Position numbers and translations under genes: made by a program
Assembly (NCBI RefSeq): GCF_001942345.1
Contig: NZ_MKKI01000041.1
Coordinates: forward strand, 124,001 to 188,000
Reading direction: 5' to 3'
Length of the DNA stretch: 64,000 nucleotides
Origin: Corynebacterium sp. CNJ-954
GTDB taxonomy: Bacteria > Actinomycetota > Actinomycetes > Mycobacteriales > Mycobacteriaceae
Notes under the pieces: generated by a model
The model's input: the letters and a program-made list of their open reading frames with translations, nothing else
Told to the model about the DNA's origin: nothing
Databases searched by the model: none
Shown here: one piece after another, positions 27,242-34,759 of the stretch
Layout: each line of letters starts with the position of its first letter
How positions within the stretch are numbered: the stretch's first letter is position 1

Positions 27242-27901
27242 ATGACAGACAGCTCGACCGACGCGGTCCGTGACACCCATTTTTATGAGCCTGGATCCGG
27301 CACCGGGCTCCCCCACTCGCCTTTCAATGCGATCATCGCGCCGCGTCCGATCGGCTGGATTTCCAGCCAATCGACGGATGGCGTCCTCAACCTCGCGCCA
27401 TTCAGCTTCTTCAATGCTTTCAACTACGAGCCGCCGATCATTGGCTTCGCGAGCAACGGCCCTAAAGACACCCTCGCCAATGCGGAAGCCACGGGAGAGT
27501 TTTGCTGGAACCTCGTGACGGACGGTCTTGCCTCGGCAATGAACGCCACCTCGGCACCAGTTCCTCGGGAAGTCGATGAATTCACATTGTCCGGACTCAC
27601 GCCCGGTACCTCACGCATCGTGCGTGCACCCCACGTCACCGAGTCCCCTGTAGTCTTCGAATGCCGGACCACACAGGTCGTCCCCCTCCAGACTCTGACC
27701 GGCACAGTCACGGAGACCCGCGTAGTCTTCGGCGAAGTCGTCGGCGTCCACATCGCCCGGGAGCTACTCGTCGATGGGATCTACCAGACCGCGCTGGCAA
27801 AACCCGTCCTACGTGCGGGTGGACCGGGTGACTACTTCGGTCTCGACAGTGCGCAGAAATTCACGATGCAGCGTCCGAACGGTCATATGACGACCACGTA
27901 G
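27242..27901 (+). CDS. Flavin reductase-like FMN-binding protein
   Basis: The 219-residue protein matches the flavin reductase-like/FMN-binding split-barrel family. Features include HSPFNAIIAPRPIGWISSQ, where the RPIGWIS turn is diagnostic, followed by APFSFFNAFNYEPPIIGF and KDTLANAEATGEFCWNL. Members bind FMN and either feed reduced flavin to two-component monooxygenases or act on their own. No partner monooxygenase of the reduced-flavin type is present, so its electron acceptor is unknown. It is divergent from the operon and convergent with marR (15-base gap). Confidence 0.88.
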   Translation: MTDSSTDAVRDTHFYEPGSGTGLPHSPFNAIIAPRPIGWISSQSTDGVLNLAPFSFFNAFNYEPPIIGFASNGPKDTLANAEATGEFCWNLVTDGLASAMNATSAPVPREVDEFTLSGLTPGTSRIVRAPHVTESPVVFECRTTQVVPLQTLTGTVTETRVVFGEVVGVHIARELLVDGIYQTALAKPVLRAGGPGDYFGLDSAQKFTMQRPNGHMTTT

Positions 27902-27916
27902 GCTACGGGGGAAAGC

Positions 27917-28441
27917 TCAGCCCGACTGATCCTCCCCGTCACTGTCAAGCGATACAAAGAGTTTGCGGAGCAGTTCGGCCAGCTGCTGGCGGTCTACGCT
28001 GTCCAGCCCCTCAAGCAGTTCCGCCTCCCTGGCGAAATGTCGGCGTGACACCCGTGCAATCAGTTCCTCGCCCGACTCGGTGAGTCGCACACTCACGGCT
28101 CGGCGGTCTTTACGGCCGCGTATCCTCTCCACGAGCCCCGCATCCTCGAGCCGATTGAGCCGCAGGGAAACCCCACCAGAAGTGACCAACGCCTGTTCCG
28201 ACAGTTGCGACGGTGTGAGAGAAGCCCCCTTCCCTGCCCTCTTCAGGGACGCCAGAACATCAAAACCAGCCTGGTTGATGCCGTACTCTTCGAACGTCTC
28301 ACTGATGATGTGGCTGTAAAGCAGGTAGGTCCGGTGCAGACGGCCGAATACTTCGAGAGGACTGACGTCCAGGTCGGGGTCGACAACACCCCACTGGTCG
28401 ACAATGTGATCGACATAGTCCACTGCCCTCTCGGACTTCAT
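27917..28441 (-). CDS. MarR-family transcriptional regulator
   Basis: The 174-residue protein has the MarR winged helix-turn-helix at about residues 60-135. Visible parts are LTPSQLSEQALVTSGGVSLRLNRLEDAGLVERIRGRKDRRAVSVRL in register, including the D-R-R wing. Helices for dimerisation lie at both ends. Its start overlaps the ridA stop by 4 bases, so both are expressed from one promoter at about 28810-28870. MarR proteins near aromatic operons usually respond to the pathway substrate or an acyl/aryl intermediate. Control of the adjacent operon is inference from position and shared CTTAG motifs. Confidence 0.9.
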   Translation of the reverse strand: MKSERAVDYVDHIVDQWGVVDPDLDVSPLEVFGRLHRTYLLYSHIISETFEEYGINQAGFDVLASLKRAGKGASLTPSQLSEQALVTSGGVSLRLNRLEDAGLVERIRGRKDRRAVSVRLTESGEELIARVSRRHFAREAELLEGLDSVDRQQLAELLRKLFVSLDSDGEDQSG

Positions 28442-28803
28442 TCGCCGCCTTCCGATGTCACGGCGATAGCATCAATCTCGACGGAGGCACCGTAAGGAAG
28501 CCTGGAGACCTCGAGGAAGGTCCTGGCAGCCCCAGTCGCAGCGAAGTTCTCGCGGAACTGCTGGTTGGCCTCTTCCCGGAGCGACAGGTCAGTGACGTAA
28601 TAGGTCAGTTTCACAACGTCATCAGGGCGCCCACCAGCAGTGGCCAATCGCTCTGTCATGCGCTGCAACGCAGCGTCCAGCGAGTCTCTGCGGCCTGGAA
28701 CCGGGCGGTAGTCAGCATCGACTGACAATGCCCCGGACACGTAGATGTGATCGCCCGCCCGTTTCGCGGGGCTGTACGGGTGGTCGGTGGACACGTCAGA
28801 CAT
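28438..28803 (-). CDS. RidA/YjgF-family protein (imine/enamine deaminase)
   Basis: The 121-residue protein has the family's length and motifs: SPAKRAGDHIYVSGALSVDA, VVKLTYYVTDL and the C-terminal RLPYGASVEIDAIAV. The start at 28803 has GGAGAGA 6 bases upstream. The Arg that binds the carboxylate in catalytic Rid proteins lies in the SRLPYGASVEIDA strand, where YGASVEI replaces the common P-x-A-x-V-E-I. Rid proteins hydrolyse enamine/imine intermediates. In nitro- and aminoaromatic pathways relatives deaminate 2-aminomuconate, so a nitrogen-bearing ring substrate should be considered here. Confidence 0.85.
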   Translation of the reverse strand: MSDVSTDHPYSPAKRAGDHIYVSGALSVDADYRPVPGRRDSLDAALQRMTERLATAGGRPDDVVKLTYYVTDLSLREEANQQFRENFAATGAARTFLEVSRLPYGASVEIDAIAVTSEGGE

Positions 28804-28839
28804 GGTTACTCTCTCCGTCGGGTGGTGGTCGCAAAGTAT

Positions 28840-28859
28840 CTTAGCGAATAAACGCTTAG
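28840..28859. promoter_or_regulatory. Candidate MarR operator upstream of ridA-marR
   Basis: The site reads CTTAGCG, six A/T-rich bases, then CGCTTAG. This is an inverted repeat with six of seven positions matched, lying 36 bases upstream of the ridA start. CTTAG/CTAAG cores also occur in the promoter region of the large operon at 26939, 26956 and 26976. Binding by the MarR protein is inferred, not shown. Confidence 0.4.
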
Positions 28860-28914
28860 TGAGCAATAATTCCTCGTCCCTAACCGATGAGGGTCCACCG
28901 TTCACCAAACACGA

Positions 28915-28981
28915 GAACCGGGCCCGGAGGCCGCGAGTCAGATCAACTCACGGCCCCCAGGCCCGGTCTTGTGCTGGCGCG
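28915..28981. repeat. 67-base direct repeat, right copy (imperfect palindrome)
   Basis: This is the second copy of the element at 12409-12475, differing at 28956, 28969 and 28978. It lies 58 bases beyond the stop of gabD, again downstream of a minus-strand gene and in the same orientation as the left copy. The palindromic arms can form a long hairpin. The spacing fits a terminator function, while the pair also brackets the whole catabolic cluster. Confidence 0.85.
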
Positions 28982-29038
28982 CCTCTGGCATCGGCAGGGA
29001 CGGTTTCCGAGTCCGATGGCGCACGTCCCGCGCGTACC

Positions 29039-30502
29039 TCAGTTCAGCGCGATGTACCGCGCCTCCAGGTACTCCTCGATGCCCTCACTGCCGCCTTCCC
29101 GTCCGAAGCCGGACTGCTTCACGCCGCCGAAAGGCGCCGCGGCATCAGAGATCGCACCACGGTTGATGCCGACCATGCCGGCTTCGAGGTTCGCGGCCAG
29201 ATACTGGGCATTCTCCAGCGAGCTGGCGAAACCGTAGGCGGCCAGGCCGAACTCTGTGTCGTTGGCCATCGCCACGCCCTCCTCCAGGCCGTCGAAGGTG
29301 GTGACCGTGGCGACGGGACCGAAGATCTCCTCGCGGAGGATCCGGGCGTCCTTCGGGACGTCCTTCAGAACGGTCGCCGGGTAGAAGTGACCCGGGCCGT
29401 CCGGCACCTCGCCGCCGGTGGTGACCGTCGCGCCGGCCTCGACGGCCTCAGAGACGAGTTCGGCGATTCCGTCACGCTGCTTGGCGGTGATCATCGGGCC
29501 GAGGGTGGTGCCCTCGTCCATGCCATGCCCCATGGTGACCTGCGACATCGACTCGGTGAGGCGCTGCGTGAACTCCTCGGCAACGGACGCGTCGACGAGG
29601 AAACGGTTCGCGGCGATGCAAGCCTCACCACCGTTGCGCATCTTCGCCGCCATCGCCCCGGACAGGGCGAGGTCGAGATCAGCATCGGCGGCGATAACGA
29701 AGGGCGCGTTTCCGCCGAGTTCCATCGACGTGCGCAACAGCTGGTCGGCGGACTGGCGGACCAGCGTCGCCCCGACCGGCGTGGAGCCGGTGAAGGTCAC
29801 CTTGCGCAGCCGGTCATCGGCCATCAGCGTCTCGGAGATCGCACCGGAGTGGGTCGACGGGACGATGGTGACCAGGCCGGAGAGGTCCCCGAACTCATCA
29901 CTGACCTCGTCGAGCGCCTGCCGGATGACCTCGCCGACGAGAATCATCGTCAACGGGGTCTCCTTCGCCGGCTTGACCACCACAGGGCAACCTGCAGCCA
30001 GGGCCGGGGCTATCTTGCGGGTGGCCATCGCCAGCGGGAAGTTCCACGGGGTGATCGCGAGAACCGGTCCCACCGGATGCTTGGAGACGAGGATGTGTCC
30101 GTTGCCGGCGGGGGCCTGGGTGAACCGTCCCGGGATGCGGACGGCTTCCCCGGCGAACCACCGGAAGTAGCTGTTGCCGTAGGTGACCTCACCGCGAGCC
30201 TCGGCGAGGGGCTTGCCCATCTCCAGGGTCATGGTGGTGGCGAAGTCTTCGGCGCGCTCGTTGATGATGTCGAAGACGCGCGTGATGACATCCGACCGGC
30301 GCTGCGGGGGGACGTTCTCCCAGATCTTCTGGGCGTCCACGGCCCGGCCGAGAGCGTCGAGCGCGTCATCGGCAGAACGGTCGGGCACGGTGACGAGCAC
30401 CTCGCCGGTGGCGGGGTCCTCGACATCGAAAGTGCTGTCGACCTCGCCCACCTGGGCGGCGAGCAGGTCGGTCAGGTCGGACGGGAGTGTGCGGTTGGTC
30501 AT
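29039..30502 (-). CDS. gabD: Succinate-semialdehyde dehydrogenase
   Basis: The 487-residue ALDH oxidises succinate semialdehyde to succinate. It has VLAITPWNFPLAMATRKIAPALAAG, the general base in SMELGGNAPFVI, and the nucleophilic Cys in GGEACIAANRFLVD. The EACIAANR sequence around the cysteine is typical of GabD, where it lies in the succinate-semialdehyde-specific loop. It follows gabT on the same strand by 27 bases, as in corynebacterial gabTD operons. No gabP permease follows; instead the 67-base repeat lies beyond the stop. Confidence 0.92.
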   Translation of the reverse strand: MTNRTLPSDLTDLLAAQVGEVDSTFDVEDPATGEVLVTVPDRSADDALDALGRAVDAQKIWENVPPQRRSDVITRVFDIINERAEDFATTMTLEMGKPLAEARGEVTYGNSYFRWFAGEAVRIPGRFTQAPAGNGHILVSKHPVGPVLAITPWNFPLAMATRKIAPALAAGCPVVVKPAKETPLTMILVGEVIRQALDEVSDEFGDLSGLVTIVPSTHSGAISETLMADDRLRKVTFTGSTPVGATLVRQSADQLLRTSMELGGNAPFVIAADADLDLALSGAMAAKMRNGGEACIAANRFLVDASVAEEFTQRLTESMSQVTMGHGMDEGTTLGPMITAKQRDGIAELVSEAVEAGATVTTGGEVPDGPGHFYPATVLKDVPKDARILREEIFGPVATVTTFDGLEEGVAMANDTEFGLAAYGFASSLENAQYLAANLEAGMVGINRGAISDAAAPFGGVKQSGFGREGGSEGIEEYLEARYIALN

Positions 30503-30529
30503 GGCGGTTGTTCCTCCTGTTTCTCTCGT

Positions 30530-31870
30530 CTACTTGCCTACACCGTTATCGCGGATCGCGTCGGCGAGTACGCCGAGACCATCCCTGAGCAGGTCTTCAG
30601 TGATCACCAGCGGCGGAAGCAGCCGGACGACATTGCCGTCCATTCCGCAGGTCAGGATGAGCACGCCCTGCTTCTTGCAGGCGTCGGCCACAGCCTTGGT
30701 GGTGGCGGCGTCCGGACGCCCGTCGGCATCGGTGAACTCGAGAGCGATCATCGCACCTCGTCCCCGGACCTCGGCGAGCCCGGTCTCGGCGCCGACCAGC
30801 GGTTCAAGGACCTCACGGACGATCGACTCGATCTCCCGCGCCCGGCCGTTCAGGTCGAGGGTCTCCATCTGGTCGACGGCTGCGAGTGCTGCGGCGCAGG
30901 CGACGGGATTGCCACCGTAGGTGCCGCCGAGGCCACCGGGGTGCGGTGCGTCCATGATCTCGGAGCGTCCGACCACCGCTGACAGCGGCATACCACCGGC
31001 CACGCCCTTGGCGATGGTGACGAGGTCCGGGACGACATTCTCATGGTCGGAGGCGAACCAGTCGCCGGTGCGGCACAGGCCGGCCTGGATCTCGTCGGCC
31101 ACGAAGACGACGTCGTTGTCGCGGCACCAGTCGGCGAGGGCGGGCAGGAAGCCCTCAGCGGGATCGATGAACCCACCCTCTCCCTGGATCGGCTCAATGA
31201 CGACACACGCCAGGTTGGATGCACCGACCTGCTGTTCGAGAGCAGTGATCGCCCGCTCGGCGGCGTCCTGGCCGGACAGTCCGTCGCGCAGCGGGTAGGA
31301 CACCGGTGCGCGGTAGACCTCGGAGGCGAACGGCCCGAAGCCGGACTTGTAGGGCATGTTCTTCGCGGTCATGGCCATCGTCAGATTGGTACGACCGTGG
31401 TAGGCCCGGTCGAAGACGGCGACACCGTTGCGTCCGGTGTAGCTGCGGGCGATCTTGACGGCGTTCTCCACAGCTTCCGAGCCGGAGTTGAACAGCACGG
31501 TGCGCTTCTCGTGGTCACCCGGGGTGATCTCGGCCAGCTTCTCGGCGATGCGGATGTAGGACTCGTAGGGCGAGATCATGAAACAGGTGTGGGTGAAATG
31601 CGAGGCAGCGTCACTGACCGCGTCGACCACCGCCTGGTTGGATGCGCCGACCGTCGTGACGGCGATACCGGAGGCGAAGTCGACGAAAGAGTTTCCGTCA
31701 GCGTCGACGAGGACTCCACCGTCCGCATCGACGATGTAATGCGGGAGGTTCGGGGTCACCGCCCGGGGGACGACGGCGTCCCGGCGTGCGGCCAGGGCCG
31801 TGCTCTCGGGGCCGGGTCCGGAGGTGACGAGTGTGCGTTCCTGCGGGAGGCGGTAGTTGAGGTCCTTCAT
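30530..31870 (-). CDS. gabT: 4-aminobutyrate aminotransferase
   Basis: The 446-residue class III aminotransferase transfers the amino group of GABA to 2-oxoglutarate. Visible motifs are TVLFNSGSEAVENAVKIAR for phosphate binding, VFVADEIQAGLCRTG with the Asp that contacts the PLP ring nitrogen, and TIAKGVAGGMPLSAVVG with the Schiff-base Lys. The frame is open well upstream, but ATG 31870 has AAGGAG 6 bases before it and gives the family N-terminus MKDLNYRLPQERTL. It is transcribed divergently from the PucR regulator. Confidence 0.93.
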   Translation of the reverse strand: MKDLNYRLPQERTLVTSGPGPESTALAARRDAVVPRAVTPNLPHYIVDADGGVLVDADGNSFVDFASGIAVTTVGASNQAVVDAVSDAASHFTHTCFMISPYESYIRIAEKLAEITPGDHEKRTVLFNSGSEAVENAVKIARSYTGRNGVAVFDRAYHGRTNLTMAMTAKNMPYKSGFGPFASEVYRAPVSYPLRDGLSGQDAAERAITALEQQVGASNLACVVIEPIQGEGGFIDPAEGFLPALADWCRDNDVVFVADEIQAGLCRTGDWFASDHENVVPDLVTIAKGVAGGMPLSAVVGRSEIMDAPHPGGLGGTYGGNPVACAAALAAVDQMETLDLNGRAREIESIVREVLEPLVGAETGLAEVRGRGAMIALEFTDADGRPDAATTKAVADACKKQGVLILTCGMDGNVVRLLPPLVITEDLLRDGLGVLADAIRDNGVGK

Positions 31871-31984
31871 CGGGATTCTCCTTGTCGTTCTGTTCGGGAT
31901 CGGTCTTCCGGTGTTCGTGGGTGCCATTATGCGCTGCACCGTGATCTCGGCGACATGGACAACGAGGCGAACTTCTTTCGCGAC

Positions 31985-31994
31985 AATGTACATT
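31985..31994. promoter_or_regulatory. Palindrome at the gabT/pucR divergent promoter
   Basis: AATGTACATT is a perfect 10-base palindrome just before the regulator start at 32001, inside a 130-base divergent promoter region. Its position suits an operator for the PucR-type protein. It could also belong to an alternative start codon (ATG 31986) of the same gene, so the functional reading is uncertain. Confidence 0.35.
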
Positions 31995-32000
31995 TGGGCC

Positions 32001-33527
32001 ATGGACGATGACATCCCCCTACGGTGGCTCCGTGCCCAGCGGACGCTGGACCTTCGACCGGTGACTGGTACAGGCGACCCAGAGGCGGTGTTCTCGGTCA
32101 TTCAGCCGACCGAGCTCACCGATCCCCGGGAATTCCTGCAACCCCGGGCGGTGGTCCTGACCGTCGGCGTGGCGCTCGCCCGGGAAGCTTCTCCCCGGTC
32201 GGCAGACGACGATCGGGACGACGATCCGTTCCCGGCCTACGTCGATCGTCTCGCCCAAGCCGGGGTGACTGCGATCGGTTTCGGGACCGGACTGTTCTTC
32301 CCCACGGTCCCGGACTCGCTGGTCCAGGCGGCGCGACGGTGCGGCATCGCCGTGTTCGAGGTCCCACGCCACACGGCGTTCATCTCGATCCTCAACACCG
32401 TGACGGAGGAGCGCGCCCGCCGCAGCCGCCGCGAACAGGAGGGGTTGGTTGTCGCCCAGGAGAAACTGAGCGCCGCCGCCGTACGTGGCGGCCTCGACGA
32501 GCTCCTGACGACCGCCGCCCGCCAGCTGGACGCTGCCGTGGCAGTCACGGACAGTGACGGCCGACTGCACGGGAGTCACGACCGTACGGGGTGGTCGGCG
32601 GTGGCCGTCGCCCGTGGACAACGCGCCAGTGGTGCCGACGATTCAGACGGGCTGTGGCGAATCACCCAACGTATGACCCCGCAGGGATCCCGGTTCCATC
32701 TGATCACCATGGTGGCCGGCCATCCGTTCAGTCCACACGACAGGTCGGTCATCAAGCATGCTGCCGGTCTCGCGGACATCCTGCTCCAGCGTCCCGCATA
32801 CCTGCGCCGCAGCCGCACCGAACTGAACTCCCTGGCTCTCCAGCTGTTGCTGGGGTTGGACGGCGGGGACCAGTCGATGGGACGGGTACTTGATGAAGCA
32901 TCGGACGGCGAAGGGCTGGTCCGCCCGACGGTCGTGGCGACGGACCGCCGCGCCGACCTGGACCGGGCCGTCACCGCAGCGGACCGGGCAGCGTCCCGCA
33001 CCGGCCGCCACCTCTTCGTCACCGACCTGCCGGGCACGTCCCTGGATACCGCGAGCGCGCTGTTTCTGTTCCGGGGGGCGCGGGCGGTGGACGCCATCGC
33101 AGCAAGTTTCGGCGACAGTGCGTCCCGGGTACGCATCGCGGTCGGGGAACCCATGTCATGGAGCAATGTGACCCTGGAGCGTGTGCAGCGTCTGGAGACA
33201 GCCGCACGGACGCTGGCTCCGGGAACCCACGTCGGCCCGTACGAGGCGGGGACGGACTGGCTGGAACAGCCGGACGTCCGGGCCGCTCTGGACCAGCGGG
33301 CCGCGGAGACCATCGACCGTCTGGCCTCGGCCGAGGACGGGCTGCAGGCCACGCTGGCGACATGGTTGCGCAGCGGGTGCCGGGTGGCGACAACCGCAGA
33401 GATTCTGGGGGTCCACCGCCACACGGTGCGCTCACGCCTCGACCGCATCGCCCGAGTCTGCGAAGTGGACCTGGACGATCCGGTCGTCCGTGCCGAGCTG
33501 CTGCTGGTGTCGGTGACGCGCCGGTGA
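32001..33527 (+). CDS. PucR-family regulator (GabR-like), probable activator of gabTD
   Basis: The 508-residue protein has the PucR layout. An N-terminal sensing domain (about 1-130) contains YVDRLAQAGVTAIGFGTGLFFPTVPDSL and FEVPRHTAFI. The middle is a GGDEF-like region, and the C-terminal helix-turn-helix is VATTAEILGVHRHTVRSRLDRI. The frame is open from 31857, but the sensing domain starts soon after ATG 32001. Ribosome-site support is weak, so a leaderless transcript is possible. It is divergent from gabT, as is the regulator of the corynebacterial GABA genes, so a GABA-responsive activator is likely. Confidence 0.85.
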   Translation: MDDDIPLRWLRAQRTLDLRPVTGTGDPEAVFSVIQPTELTDPREFLQPRAVVLTVGVALAREASPRSADDDRDDDPFPAYVDRLAQAGVTAIGFGTGLFFPTVPDSLVQAARRCGIAVFEVPRHTAFISILNTVTEERARRSRREQEGLVVAQEKLSAAAVRGGLDELLTTAARQLDAAVAVTDSDGRLHGSHDRTGWSAVAVARGQRASGADDSDGLWRITQRMTPQGSRFHLITMVAGHPFSPHDRSVIKHAAGLADILLQRPAYLRRSRTELNSLALQLLLGLDGGDQSMGRVLDEASDGEGLVRPTVVATDRRADLDRAVTAADRAASRTGRHLFVTDLPGTSLDTASALFLFRGARAVDAIAASFGDSASRVRIAVGEPMSWSNVTLERVQRLETAARTLAPGTHVGPYEAGTDWLEQPDVRAALDQRAAETIDRLASAEDGLQATLATWLRSGCRVATTAEILGVHRHTVRSRLDRIARVCEVDLDDPVVRAELLLVSVTRR

Positions 33528-33533
33528 GCGGTA

Positions 33534-33695
33534 CTACTTACGAGGAATCTCCGATGGTGCGGCTGTCCGGAGAATCCGGTGTGACACCGTGGACAGTGCG
33601 GCACCCAAGGCTGCCGCGAGTTGACGCCCGCTGAGACCGAGCTCGTCGAGATACGTCTCGGTGATGAACTCACCCCCATGGGACGGGGAATGCAT
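33534..33695 (-). pseudogene. Truncated HigA-type antitoxin remnant
   Basis: The 53-residue product begins MHSPSHGGEFITETYLDELGL followed by SGRQLAAALG, which is the start of HigA/VapI antitoxins (PGEFI motif and first helix of the helix-turn-helix). Family members are about 100 residues, but this copy degenerates in ALSTVSHRILRTAAPS and stops 6 bases before the pucR stop. A good GAGGAG site precedes ATG 33695. No HigB toxin gene is nearby, so this looks like a leftover of a decayed toxin-antitoxin module. Confidence 0.6.
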
Positions 33696-33801
33696 CGTTA
33701 TTCTCCTCGTCCTTTCGTGCCTGACCACAGATTCAGTGGAGATCCTCGTAGTCAAGCACATCCCCGCCGGGAAGGTCGCGATCCGCTATGAGATTCGCGG
33801 A

Positions 33802-34512
33802 TCACTGGGCGATCTCCACCGTTCGCTCCACGAGTGCCTGCAGTCCCCACTCGAAGGGATCGTCGGCGTAGGGGTTCGCCGTCCCGGACGGGGCATCCGA
33901 GACCCGCGCCGTGAACGCATCGACCGCCGCCTGGAATGTCGGCGCGTCCGACTCCTCCGGTGCCGAGGAGAAAATCTCCGTCGGAGCGTTCGCATCCATC
34001 GCCGAACCGTACAGGAACGACTCGAAGGAGACGATCACGGTCACCACCTGTGCCCGCGGCACACCGGCCGCGATCAACCCGGCCGATACTGTTTCGTACA
34101 TCCGCCGGGTGGCAGGGGCACCGGAGACCGGCATCGTGGCAATAAGAGGTACCAGCTCCGGGTACGCCGCGAAGACGTCCCGGTACGACCGCCCCCAGAA
34201 CCGCAGTGCGTCCGGCAATGACGTGCCGGGGTTCTGCGCGACGACGAGCTCCCCGAGCGCGGACGCATCCACCCGGGACATCACCGCATCCTCCACCAGC
34301 AGCAACAGGTCCGCCTTGTTGGCGATGTGATTGTAGAGAGCGGAGACCGACACCCCTAGACGATCCGCCAGGCGCTTCATCGTGAGACGCGCCTGCCCTT
34401 CCTCGGTGACAAGGATCAGTGCGGCGTCGGCGATCCGCTCTCGGTCGAGCACCGGTGCCGTCGGACGTCCGGCACGCCGCCCCCTCCTGTGATCCGTTCG
34501 ACTCTCCGTCAC
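33802..34512 (-). CDS. TetR-family transcriptional regulator
   Basis: The 236-residue protein begins at GTG 34512. It has an Arg-rich N-terminus and a TetR helix-turn-helix at about residues 25-70 (ERIADAALILVTEEG, then RLADRLGVSVSALYNHIANKADLL). The ligand domain is all-helical. It is divergent from the putrescine oxidase operon across 247 bases, so it may repress polyamine catabolism in the absence of putrescine or agmatine. That role is inferred from position only. Confidence 0.88.
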   Translation of the reverse strand: MTESRTDHRRGRRAGRPTAPVLDRERIADAALILVTEEGQARLTMKRLADRLGVSVSALYNHIANKADLLLLVEDAVMSRVDASALGELVVAQNPGTSLPDALRFWGRSYRDVFAAYPELVPLIATMPVSGAPATRRMYETVSAGLIAAGVPRAQVVTVIVSFESFLYGSAMDANAPTEIFSSAPEESDAPTFQAAVDAFTARVSDAPSGTANPYADDPFEWGLQALVERTVEIAQ

Positions 34513-34759
34513 AACTATCCGGGCCTCTCCAACCGCTGTATCCGCCGCCTCCGAGACAACCGGACGCGAATGTCACAAATAATTTACATGAGTGGGATGA
34601 ATCACATCAGCGCAGGTGGTGCGCTACTCCAGTGAATCACAGGCGGCCCGCACCCCGTCGTGTCGCAATATTTTCTCGGCCGAAACCTGGCGTTCCCGCC
34701 GCTGCGGATGTACGGTCACGATAAACGAATGTGGTTCATTTAACAAGGAGGACACAAAC

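Noticed and set aside
27043..27276. 77-residue minus-strand frame in the divergent promoter region
   Set aside because: It overlaps the start of the flavin reductase gene, has no ribosome site or family resemblance, and lies in A/T-richer regulatory sequence.
28787..30982. 731-residue plus-strand frame opposite gabD
   Set aside because: Its composition (Gly/Asp/Val/His-rich) is typical of the antisense frame of a GC-rich ALDH gene, and gabD and gabT are fully conserved on the other strand.
34616..34759. Upstream extension of the putrescine oxidase frame
   Set aside because: It covers the divergent promoter; AAGGAGG before ATG 34760 and the family N-terminus fix the start.
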